DNA from: Victivallales bacterium
GTDB lineage: Bacteria > Verrucomicrobiota > Lentisphaeria > Oligosphaerales > Oligosphaeraceae
DNA: 5,524 nt
NCBI GenBank assembly: GCA_017431185.1
Contig: JAFRLP010000474.1
Span: 1 to 5,524 of the forward strand
Direction: 5' to 3'
Made by a program: the position numbers and the translations under genes. The stretch's first letter is position 1. Each line of letters begins with the position of its first letter. The notes beneath the pieces are model-generated. The model saw only the letters and a list, made by a program, of their open reading frames with translations. It made no database searches and was not told the DNA's origin. Of this stretch, positions 1-4,741 are shown in pieces.

Positions 1-172
1 CAGTGTAACGGATGCGGTTGTGTGCGTCCAAACGGACTTTTGGTGCTTCACGATGAAGCCGAAGTCTTTCAGGCTGACGATTTCGCGCGTAGGCACCGCC
101 AGCCACTCTGCGTATGCCGAAGGCTTCGCTGCAGATGTTTTATTGAAATACAACTACTTTAATAGTGATTAT
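1..172. other. Unassigned flank, no gene recognised
   Basis: No gene is identifiable here. On the minus strand a frame stays open from base 153 to base 1 (51 codons, possible TTG start, no Shine-Dalgarno) and reads fairly naturally, with stretches such as EWLAVPTREIVSLKDFGF. Two plus-strand frames are also open to stops at 160-162 and 182-184. Several open frames in a short stretch do not favour any one of them. It could be the start of a minus-strand gene running out of the window, or a non-coding repeat. Confidence 0.3.
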
Positions 173-200
173 TTGACAAACTAAAAATCTGTAATATAGT
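173..200 (+). promoter_or_regulatory. Candidate sigma70-type promoter
   Basis: A perfect -35 TTGACA (173-178) is followed after 16 bases by TATAGT (195-200) in AT-rich DNA. It points towards the insertion sequence and the kinase gene. Before the insertion it would have produced a leader of roughly 310 nt ahead of the kinase start at 1569. Now its transcript enters the insertion sequence in the sense direction of the transposase, so it may drive that gene and reach the kinase only by read-through. The call rests on consensus match and position. Confidence 0.45.
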
Positions 201-218
201 AAAGCCGTTTGCATTTTA

Positions 219-228
219 ATACTACTAT
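219..228. repeat. Target-site duplication, left copy
   Basis: ATACTACTAT directly abuts the left inverted repeat and is repeated exactly at 1279-1288. IS1595-family elements usually duplicate 8 bp. The 10-bp match may be a true 10-bp duplication, or an 8-bp one with AT at an element end, because AT sits at both edges of the repeat. Confidence 0.85.
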
Positions 229-256
229 GGGGGTATCAACTTGACGCAACCGATTT
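229..256 (+). repeat. IS left terminal inverted repeat (28 bp)
   Basis: This matches the reverse complement of 1251-1278 without a mismatch. It begins with five Gs and ends CGATTT. Only 12 bases separate it from the transposase ATG, so the transposase promoter must lie within the repeat or outside the element. TTGACG at 241-246 could serve as a weak -35, but no good -10 follows at the right distance. Confidence 0.95.
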
Positions 257-268
257 CACATTTAGAGT

Positions 269-1240
269 ATGTGCATGGACACATACCCAATCAACACTCG
301 CATGTTCAATGAGACCTTTAAAGACGATGCAGCCTGTCTGGAGTATATCTACCAGAATCGCTGGCCTGACGGCTTTGTCTGCCCTGTGTGCCAAGCCAAA
401 GGTCGTTTTTGGAGATTGGCCAAGGGGAAGATCAAGTGCAGGGAATGCCACCACATGACATCCATCCTGTCCGGCACTGTGTTCCAGGACACCCACACGC
501 CTTTGCTGACATGGTTCCAGATTATCTGGCATCTTTGTTTGCAAAAGAACGGCTACAGTGCACTGAGCATGCAACGCTCACTCAGTTTGTCGTACGCAAC
601 AGCGTGGCTCTGCCTCCACAAGTTGCGCAAGGCAATGGTGCGGCCCGGACGCGAATTGCTCAAGGGTGAAGTTGAGGTGGACGAGGCGTATGTCGGAGGC
701 AAGAAGGAGGGACGGGCTGGCAGAGGCGCTTTTGGGAAGAACATAGTCATCGTTGCTGTCGAAAGGAAAAAGACGGAAGACGGGCATCGTGTCATCGGCA
801 GGGCAAGACTCCAAGTGATTCCCGATGTGACAGGAAAGACATTGACGGAAAGTGTTGCGTCATTGGTTGAAAAAGGCTCGACTGTCATAACCGACTCATG
901 GCGTGGCTATTCACGGCTCAACGAGATGGGGTTCACCCACATTGTGTCGCGGCAAGCTTCAAAACAGATGAAAACGCCATTTGATTCGGATTGCATGATA
1001 GAAGAGGACTCCCCACTCCCTAAATGCCACCGTGTCATCAGCCTTCTGAAACGATGGATTTTAGGCACGCTTCAAGGTTCTATTGGAAAAGACCACATGC
1101 AGGACTATCTCAATGAGTTTGTGTTTCGGTTCAACCGGCGCAATTCAAAGGCGCGCGGCATGCTGTTCTGGCGATTGATTCAACTTGCGGTGGCTTGCAA
1201 CCCGATTACCCGAGATGAGATAATCCCACCCCGCATTTAG
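269..1240 (+). CDS. IS1595-family (ISXO2-like) transposase
   Basis: This is the enzyme that cuts and joins the ends of the surrounding insertion sequence. The 323-aa protein has the family layout. The N-terminal part contains a typical RWPDGFVCP stretch and a zinc ribbon (C38, C41, C57, C60). A helix-turn-helix-like region follows around residues 85-122, then a DDE/DDN catalytic domain. The likely acidic residues are D138 in VEVDEAYVGG, D209 in TDSWRGY, and N282/E283 in the YLNEFVFRFNRR block, with H254 in the spot often occupied by a conserved His. Length is normal for the family and the frame is intact. The start at 269 is uncertain because the upstream sequence lacks a good Shine-Dalgarno; the ATG two codons later (275) is equally possible. 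The stop lies 10 bases before the right inverted repeat. Family assignment is firm; activity is inferred. Confidence 0.93.
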   Translation: MCMDTYPINTRMFNETFKDDAACLEYIYQNRWPDGFVCPVCQAKGRFWRLAKGKIKCRECHHMTSILSGTVFQDTHTPLLTWFQIIWHLCLQKNGYSALSMQRSLSLSYATAWLCLHKLRKAMVRPGRELLKGEVEVDEAYVGGKKEGRAGRGAFGKNIVIVAVERKKTEDGHRVIGRARLQVIPDVTGKTLTESVASLVEKGSTVITDSWRGYSRLNEMGFTHIVSRQASKQMKTPFDSDCMIEEDSPLPKCHRVISLLKRWILGTLQGSIGKDHMQDYLNEFVFRFNRRNSKARGMLFWRLIQLAVACNPITRDEIIPPRI

Positions 1241-1250
1241 TGTCACAAAA

Positions 1251-1278
1251 AAATCGGTTGCGTCAAGTTGATACCCCC
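1251..1278 (-). repeat. IS right terminal inverted repeat (28 bp)
   Basis: This is the perfect inverted copy of 229-256, ending in five Cs. Outside base 28 the two ends diverge (C on the left versus T on the right in the same orientation). TTGATA at 1268-1273 points outward towards the kinase gene but has no convincing -10 partner. Confidence 0.95.
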
Positions 1279-1288
1279 ATACTACTAT
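1279..1288. repeat. Target-site duplication, right copy
   Basis: ATACTACTAT is identical to 219-228 and immediately follows the right inverted repeat. Joining 228 to 1289 restores the uninterrupted ancestral intergenic sequence. Confidence 0.85.
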
Positions 1289-1554
1289 TTTGGTAGTCTT
1301 TCACAAAGCAAGGCCGTCAGGCACATCTGACCAATGTATTCTGACGGTTCATGATGGACAGGCCGTTTTTCTTGCGTTGCCGCCGCGCACGGGGGACAGC
1401 CAGTCAAGTGGATAGTTCATCTGATGGCGGCCCGCGTTGGCACTTCCCGTGCCCCGCCACCGTGCCTTCACGAACTTTTGCAACGAATCCCGAATGATTT
1501 CCCCCTGACAAAATGATTCTGGAATTGCTTCCTCACTGCAAGGAGCAACGATAA
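1289..1554. other. Interrupted intergenic/leader region of pdxY
   Basis: No gene is recognised. This is the downstream half of the intergenic region split by the insertion sequence. It contains a nested hairpin: CCGTCAG (1314-1320) pairs with CTGACGG (1341-1347), and ACAT (1323-1326) with ATGT (1334-1337) inside. It also has a short GGCAC/GTGCC stem near 1440. An open minus-strand frame (1349-1597) overlaps the kinase start and is judged spurious. No known riboswitch consensus was seen. Confidence 0.4.
1314..1347 (+). other. Nested hairpin in the pdxY leader
   Basis: A perfect 7-bp stem (CCGTCAG/CTGACGG) encloses a 20-base loop that contains a second 4-bp stem. The 3' arm could also pair weakly (ACGG, 1344-1347) with CCGT at 1363-1366, which is followed by a run of Ts (1366-1370). 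That would be a weak terminator-like alternative. Any regulatory role is speculation from shape alone. Confidence 0.3.
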
Positions 1555-1572
1555 ATGGAGTACCAATCATGA
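1555..1572 (+). CDS. Five-codon upstream mini-ORF (MEYQS) coupled to pdxY
   Basis: AAGGAG at 1540-1545 is a strong ribosome site nine bases ahead of ATG at 1555. The frame encodes MEYQS and stops at TGA 1570-1572, which overlaps the kinase ATG (1569-1571) as ATGA. An in-frame TAA directly precedes this ATG, so the frame is not the tail of a longer gene. The kinase has its own weaker GGAG (1557-1560) inside the mini-ORF. The arrangement would suit translational coupling, but with so few codons chance cannot be excluded. Confidence 0.3.
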   Translation: MEYQS

Positions 1573-2390
1573 AAAAACTGCTGACAATCCAAGACATTTC
1601 CTGCTACGGACAGTGCTCGCTCACAGTGGCGCTGCCGATCATTTCCGCCTGTGGAATCGAGACCGTGATTCTTCCCTCTGCCGTCCTTTCCACACACACC
1701 GCAGGGTTCAAGAACTACACATTCCGCGACCTGACGGAGGATATGCCCGCCATCGAAAATAGTTGGATTGAAAACAATCTCAAATTCGATGCCTTCTACA
1801 CGGGATATGTTTGCCCGAACCAGATCCAGCCCATTTTGCAGATCATGAAGAGCTGCGCTGCCCCTGGCGCTCTCCGCATCGTGGATCCCGTCATGGCGGA
1901 CAATGGCAAGATGTACCCTGGTTTCCCAGAAGACTTCCCGAAGCAGATGAAGCTCCTCTGCGATGGGGCGGACTGCATCCTCCCGAATCTGACGGAAGCG
2001 GCGTTCCTCGTTGGAGACAAACCTGTCCTCGAAGGGTATGACCAGGTGTTCATCGAGAAACTGCTTGAGAAGCTGGTTGCCCTTGGCGTGAAGAATGTCG
2101 TCCTCACGGGCGTTTCGTTCGAGCCTGACAAGTTGGGATTTGCGATGTTCGACGGCAAGAGCGTGCGCTATGACTTCAATACGCGGATTGATCGTCTTTC
2201 ACATGGAACAGGCGATGTCTATGCGTCGGTCTTTGCGGGGGCCTTGATGAGGGGCAAGAGCATTTTCGATTCCGCCGCGCTTGCAGCGGACATTGTCTGC
2301 TCCTCCATCTTGGCGACGCCCAAGGAACACTGGTATGGCGTCTGCTTCGAGCAGGCTCTCCCCGAACTGATCCGTGCTCTGGACAAATAA
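1569..2390 (+). CDS. pdxY: Pyridoxamine/pyridoxal kinase (PdxY/PdxK type)
   Basis: This cytosolic ribokinase-superfamily enzyme phosphorylates pyridoxal, pyridoxamine or pyridoxine with ATP, salvaging vitamin B6 to pyridoxal phosphate. The 273-aa protein is full length for the family (about 270-290 aa). It starts with the conserved KKLLTIQDISCYGQCS strand and has the substrate-side STHTAGF segment (41-47), the DPVMADNGKMY block (106-116), LPNLTEA (138-144), and the HGTGD anion-hole motif (212-216) with catalytic base D216. The start at 1569 is set by GGAG eight bases upstream and by the conserved N-terminus. The ATG overlaps the stop of a five-codon mini-ORF. Its presumed promoter is now separated from it by the insertion sequence. 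No terminator is clear after the TAA. PdxY and PdxK cannot be fully separated by eye; the symbol follows the usual name for this subgroup. Confidence 0.9.
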   Translation: MKKLLTIQDISCYGQCSLTVALPIISACGIETVILPSAVLSTHTAGFKNYTFRDLTEDMPAIENSWIENNLKFDAFYTGYVCPNQIQPILQIMKSCAAPGALRIVDPVMADNGKMYPGFPEDFPKQMKLLCDGADCILPNLTEAAFLVGDKPVLEGYDQVFIEKLLEKLVALGVKNVVLTGVSFEPDKLGFAMFDGKSVRYDFNTRIDRLSHGTGDVYASVFAGALMRGKSIFDSAALAADIVCSSILATPKEHWYGVCFEQALPELIRALDK

Positions 2391-2558
2391 ACACAGTTGT
2401 CCATGCCTTTTGTGGAAAGACTTTCTTTTCATACGACAGGGATGTGGGCGCGGACGCAAAATCCTTGAGTGTGAACAAAAATGACCTCACATAAGCATTT
2501 GGAATGGGAGGCCTTTGGAGAATCAGCAAAAGCCATTTGCAGCAGACAGGTTTGCAAC
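2391..2558. other. Non-coding stretch between pdxY and an ABC ATPase relic
   Basis: No gene or clear terminator was seen. The sequence has short repeated TTTGCA words near its right end. ATTTGCAGC at 2535-2543 recurs at 2566-2574, on either side of the point where ABC ATPase similarity begins. The reading frame that leads into the relic extends back to an ATG at 2481, but residues 1-26 of that frame resemble nothing in an ATPase. Confidence 0.35.
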
Positions 2559-2813
2559 ATGCAGGATTTGCAGCGTATCGTTCGCAATGAAACCCATACG
2601 GTCATTTTCGTCACACATGACATAGACGAGGCCATTTGCCTTGCCGACCGAATTGTGCTCATGGAGGCTAATCCGGGACGTGTCAAAAACAACTTTCCCG
2701 TCAAACTAAACCAGCCACGGTATCGGAGTTCCCCGGATTTCGTATTGATGCGGCAGCACATCCTCCAGGAGTTTTTCACGGAAAATGACAGGCAGATCGA
2801 ATGTCTCATCTAA
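2559..2813 (+). pseudogene. C-terminal remnant of an ABC transporter ATPase (SsuB/TauB/NrtD type)
   Basis: From about base 2559 the frame encodes the end of a nitrate/sulfonate/taurine-type ABC ATP-binding subunit. It has a helix equivalent to the one after the D-loop (MQDLQRIVRNE), then the switch strand and H-loop VIFVTHDIDEA, then LADRIVLMEANPGRV and a C-terminal tail. The Walker A, Q-loop, signature and Walker B motifs are absent, and nothing resembling them is found upstream. An intact subunit is about 240-270 aa, so some two thirds are missing. The frame is open from ATG 2481 (110 aa) but has no good ribosome site. No permease or binding-protein gene is present. It is best read as a gene fragment left by a deletion or rearrangement and not a functional ATPase. 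Confidence 0.8.
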
Positions 2814-2858
2814 GAAGGCAAAAGCAAATTCGACGTTTTGATGGAATTGAAATGAACT

Positions 2859-3611
2859 ATGCTGAACCAATTTTCCAGAACGCAACTTTTGTTCGGCCCG
2901 GAAGCCATGGAGCGCCTGTCAGGATGCCGGGTCGCGGTGTTCGGAATCGGCGGCGTGGGCGGATATGCGGTCGAGGCGCTGGTCCGTTCCGGCATCGGCG
3001 CGCTGGATTTAATCGACGATGACCGTGTTTGCCTGACCAACCTGAACCGGCAGCTGCACGCCACTCGCAAAACCGTAGGGAAATACAAAGTCGATGTGGC
3101 GGAAGAGCGGGTGAAGGAAATCAATCCGGATTGTCAGGTGAGGACTTTCAAGACCTTTTTCATGCCGGAAAATCAGGCGGAGTTTGACTTCTCCAAGCTC
3201 GATTACATCGTGGACGCCATTGACACGGTGACGGGGAAACTGGCGCTGGTGGAGCAAGCCCAGACTTTTAAAATCCCGATTATCAGCGCCATGGGAGCGG
3301 GAAACAAACTTGACCCTACGGCCATTCGCGTAACAGACATCTATCGGACTGCCATGTGCCCGTTGGCCAAAGTCATGCGCAAAGAATGCCGGAAACGTGG
3401 CATCAAAAACCTGAAGGTCGTTTATTCGACGGAAAAGCCGACACGTCCCCTGGAGGATCCGACGATCAGCTGCAGAACGCATTGCATCTGTCCGCCCGGC
3501 ACACGCAAATGCACGGTGCGCAGGGACATTCCTGGATCGACCGCGTTTGTGCCATCCGTGTTCGGCCTGATCATCGCAGGAGAAGTAATCAAGGATTTGT
3601 GCAGGAGGTGA
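2859..3611 (+). CDS. tcdA: tRNA threonylcarbamoyladenosine dehydratase (TcdA/CsdL, E1-like)
   Basis: This E1-like ThiF/MoeB-superfamily enzyme uses ATP to cyclise N6-threonylcarbamoyladenosine at tRNA position 37 to ct6A. The 250-aa protein carries the nucleotide-binding GIGGVGG loop (29-35), DDD (53-55), the NLNRQ motif (61-65), K75/K77 after the loop, and DAIDTVTGK (119-127). It ends with the CRTHCICPPG segment and the RRDIPGSTAFVPSVFGLIIAGEVIKDL tail features typical of this family and not of ThiF or MoeB. Length is slightly below the E. coli protein but complete at both ends. The start at 2859 is fixed by an in-frame TGA at 2853-2855; the ribosome site is weak. It is first in a two-gene operon with the LysE-type exporter, whose AGGAGG site lies in its last codons. 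ThiF-family naming is often loose, but the C-terminal block supports TcdA. Confidence 0.88.
   Translation: MLNQFSRTQLLFGPEAMERLSGCRVAVFGIGGVGGYAVEALVRSGIGALDLIDDDRVCLTNLNRQLHATRKTVGKYKVDVAEERVKEINPDCQVRTFKTFFMPENQAEFDFSKLDYIVDAIDTVTGKLALVEQAQTFKIPIISAMGAGNKLDPTAIRVTDIYRTAMCPLAKVMRKECRKRGIKNLKVVYSTEKPTRPLEDPTISCRTHCICPPGTRKCTVRRDIPGSTAFVPSVFGLIIAGEVIKDLCRR
3603..3608 (+). promoter_or_regulatory. Strong Shine-Dalgarno of the LysE-type gene
   Basis: AGGAGG falls in the last two arginine codons of tcdA, eight bases before ATG 3617. It decides this start over any longer upstream frame, and it ties translation of the exporter to the end of tcdA. Confidence 0.9.
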
Positions 3612-3616
3612 CAGGA

Positions 3617-4225
3617 ATGCCGTTTTCGCTGCTCCCGTCTTTTCTTTCATACTGTTTTATTAACGGGATCACGCCAGGCCCTGCGAACCTGTGTTCTCTT
3701 TCCACAGCCATGAACGAGGGGAAACAGGCGGCTCTTCACCAATGGACCGGACTGTTTACAGGGTTCGCGCTTGTGTCGTTAGGCAGTGTGCTGATCACCG
3801 CTTTTCTGGGTAATATTTTAGGTGAACGCGTGCGCTTTCTGGCATGGATCGGCGCCGGATATCTTCTATGGATGGCGTGGAGTTTGCTGTGCCCTGTCAT
3901 ATTCCCGGCTGGGGAGAAAGAGCCGCACAACGGGCGGACAATTGGCAGGGCCACTTTTTGGACGGGGTTGCTTATCCAGCTGACGAATGTCAAGATCATG
4001 GTGTTTTGCATGACAGCGCTCGCCTCGTATGTACTGCCATACACCCACAGTTTTCTCTCGCTGCTGCTCGTCGGCTTTTTCCTTCCTTTTACCGGCCCAG
4101 TATGCAATCTTGCCTGGCTGTTCACCGGGGTCAAACTTCAGCGCCTGTTCCAGCAATATAAAAAGACAATCAGCATCCTTATGGCGATCTCGCTTGTATA
4201 TTGTGCGGTCTCCCTGGTTTTGTAG
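3617..4225 (+). CDS. LysE-family exporter (RhtB/LysE translocator)
   Basis: This inner-membrane protein of the LysE/RhtB family typically exports amino acids or related small compounds; the substrate cannot be read from the sequence. The 202-aa length is normal for the family. The N-terminal signature NGITPGPANLCSLSTAM (16-32) is conserved. Hydrophobic segments lie at about 3-23, 43-66, 72-95, 114-138, 145-171 and 184-202, fitting the usual six helices. A hydrophilic loop with basic and acidic residues follows the third (about 98-111). The frame is open further upstream through tcdA in another phase, but AGGAGG at 3603-3608 and the family N-terminus fix the start at 3617, five bases after the tcdA stop. 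It is the last gene of the operon. A modest hairpin (4232-4257) follows it. Confidence 0.88.
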   Translation: MPFSLLPSFLSYCFINGITPGPANLCSLSTAMNEGKQAALHQWTGLFTGFALVSLGSVLITAFLGNILGERVRFLAWIGAGYLLWMAWSLLCPVIFPAGEKEPHNGRTIGRATFWTGLLIQLTNVKIMVFCMTALASYVLPYTHSFLSLLLVGFFLPFTGPVCNLAWLFTGVKLQRLFQQYKKTISILMAISLVYCAVSLVL

Positions 4226-4231
4226 ATGATC

Positions 4232-4257
4232 CAGGCAAGTGAGCATTGTCACGCCTG
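4232..4257 (+). terminator. Weak hairpin after the LysE-type gene
   Basis: CAGGC-AA-GTGA pairs with TCAC-GCCTG around a six-base loop, giving nine pairs with a two-base bulge. No T-run follows, so it is at most a partial or 3'-end-protecting structure. The more convincing terminator lies further on at 4429-4466. Confidence 0.3.
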
Positions 4258-4270
4258 AGAACCAGCAGGA

Positions 4271-4410
4271 AATATTAGGCTGTGTCCTAAAGATGTGTTG
4301 TGTAAATCATTTCCAGGCAGAAATCTGTGGTAGAATGCCGTTGGCATGCCACAGGCATTTCGCCTCAAAAATGGAATCTTCAACACTTATTTAGGACAGA
4401 GCCAAATATT
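4271..4410. mobile_element. MITE-like element with 21-bp imperfect inverted ends
   Basis: AATATTAGGCTGTGTCCTAAA (4271-4291) is matched by the inverted sequence at 4390-4410 at 19 of 21 positions. The core end GGCTNTGTCCTAAA resembles transposon ends of the DDE insertion-sequence kind. The outermost AATATT is present in the same form at both ends (4271-4276, 4405-4410). Because it is palindromic it could be either part of the ends or a 6-bp target duplication. The interior (about 98 bp) has no coding frame of note and contains a 26-bp palindrome. Size, ends and lack of a gene fit a miniature inverted-repeat element moved by a transposase encoded elsewhere. The parent family is not identified. 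Confidence 0.65.
4334..4359. repeat. 26-bp palindrome inside the MITE-like element
   Basis: AATGCC (4334-4339) and GGCATT (4354-4359) flank a central perfect TGGCATGCCA, with two mismatched pairs between arms and centre (11 of 13 pairs match). The centre leaves little loop, so as RNA it would form a hairpin only by opening the middle. It could be a cruciform or a dimeric-protein site, or an internal part of the miniature element. Confidence 0.6.
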
Positions 4411-4428
4411 ATGAAAGTATATACCCAT

Positions 4429-4466
4429 ATTCCCAAAAAGTGGCAGAGTTGCCAGTTTTTGGGAAT
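4429..4466. terminator. Bidirectional terminator-type hairpin
   Basis: The arms (4429-4445 and 4450-4466) match at 16 of 17 positions around the four-base loop GAGT. The layout is A5, a mismatched base, TGGCA, loop, TGCCA, a mismatched base, T5, then GGGAA. On either strand the inner GC-containing stem is followed by a T-run, as in a two-way intrinsic terminator. It lies between the plus-strand operon ending at 4225 and the minus-strand block ending at 4519, where transcripts converge. The inner GC stem is only five pairs, so termination strength is uncertain. Confidence 0.55.
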
Positions 4467-4518
4467 GAAAAAGTTGATTCATCCACAAAAGAGTTGTAAA
4501 TGGAATATGTGTCTGCCA

Positions 4519-4662
4519 TTATCGGTATGTCACGCAGGCGGACAGGGTCGCGGCGGCGAGCCAGTAGATGACCTGCCTCCAGTCGCGGCTGAAGCCATAC
4601 GCGATGGCCGAGAGCACGTCCAGCGCGATGAGTATGCTTGGAAAAATGTAGGTGTATTTCAT
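4519..4662 (-). CDS. Small two-helix membrane protein, 47 aa (phage-type)
   Basis: This gene is easily missed because of its length. The protein begins MKYTYIFPSILIALDVLSAI and continues through a short polar turn (GFSRDWRQ, 23-30) into a second hydrophobic helix, VIYWLAAATLSACV (31-44). That gives two membrane segments of about 15-18 residues in a hairpin. AAGGA sits about eight bases before the ATG, and the G+C-rich, codon-regular sequence matches its minus-strand neighbours. Small inner-membrane proteins of this shape (LIALDV... DWR..VYWLAAA) are, as far as I recall, annotated as hypothetical proteins in prophages and gut phages. No function is known to me. It is the last gene of the minus-strand block, 79 bases after the previous gene. 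Confidence 0.75.
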   Translation of the reverse strand: MKYTYIFPSILIALDVLSAIAYGFSRDWRQVIYWLAAATLSACVTYR

Positions 4663-4681
4663 CGTGAGTCCTTGCTGTTGT

Positions 4682-4736
4682 GACATTTTTGCCGTGGAAC
4701 TTAACAGTATTTGTTGACATTCGCCGCAAAAATGTC
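4682..4736 (-). other. Intergenic inverted repeat with competing pairing partners
   Basis: GACATTTTTGC (4682-4692) and its perfect 11-bp inverted copy (4726-4736) enclose a 33-base loop just upstream of the 47-aa gene. A second GACATT at 4716-4721 can pair with the same AATGTC (4731-4736), so two stems are mutually exclusive. This is the only sizeable gap inside the minus-strand block apart from the one before the 103-aa gene. It could be a regulatory RNA switch, a processing site or a repressor site; only the pairing is shown. Confidence 0.45.
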
Positions 4737-4741
4737 GGTGT

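Larger units (their letters stand above)
229..1278 (+). mobile_element. Complete IS1595-family insertion sequence
   Basis: This 1,050-bp element has perfect 28-bp terminal inverted repeats starting GGGGGTATCAACTTGACGC, a single transposase gene filling almost all of the interior, and a perfect 10-bp direct repeat of target DNA outside both ends. No frameshift or stop is seen, so it looks recently inserted and potentially active. The transposase type (zinc ribbon plus DDE domain of the ISXO2 kind) places it in the IS1595 family. The element carries no passenger gene. It sits between a candidate promoter (173-200) and the pyridoxamine kinase gene. Confidence 0.93.

Noticed and set aside
1268..1296. 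Outward promoter formed by the right IS end plus target DNA
   Set aside because: TTGATA at 1268-1273 has no acceptable -10 hexamer at a 15-19 base spacing.
1289..1568. TPP or other known vitamin riboswitch ahead of pdxY
   Set aside because: None of the conserved core sequences of riboswitch classes I know were found; only generic hairpins are present.
1349..1597. Minus-strand 82-aa open frame
   Set aside because: It covers the pdxY start codon and ribosome sites in antisense, has no ribosome site of its own, and its sequence does not resemble a folded protein family I know.
2429..2809. Minus-strand 126-aa open frame opposite the ABC ATPase remnant
   Set aside because: It is the antisense shadow of a frame with clear H-loop similarity on the plus strand.
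3356..3616. N-terminal extension of the LysE-type protein
   Set aside because: This part lies in a different frame over tcdA; the AGGAGG at 3603-3608 and the family N-terminus place the start at 3617.
3009..3650. Minus-strand 213-aa open frame across tcdA
   Set aside because: It lies entirely opposite strongly conserved TcdA motifs; it is long only because of base composition.
4327..4683. Plus-strand 118-aa open frame
   Set aside because: It runs through the MITE-like end, the hairpin and the antisense of the 47-aa gene, and has no family resemblance.
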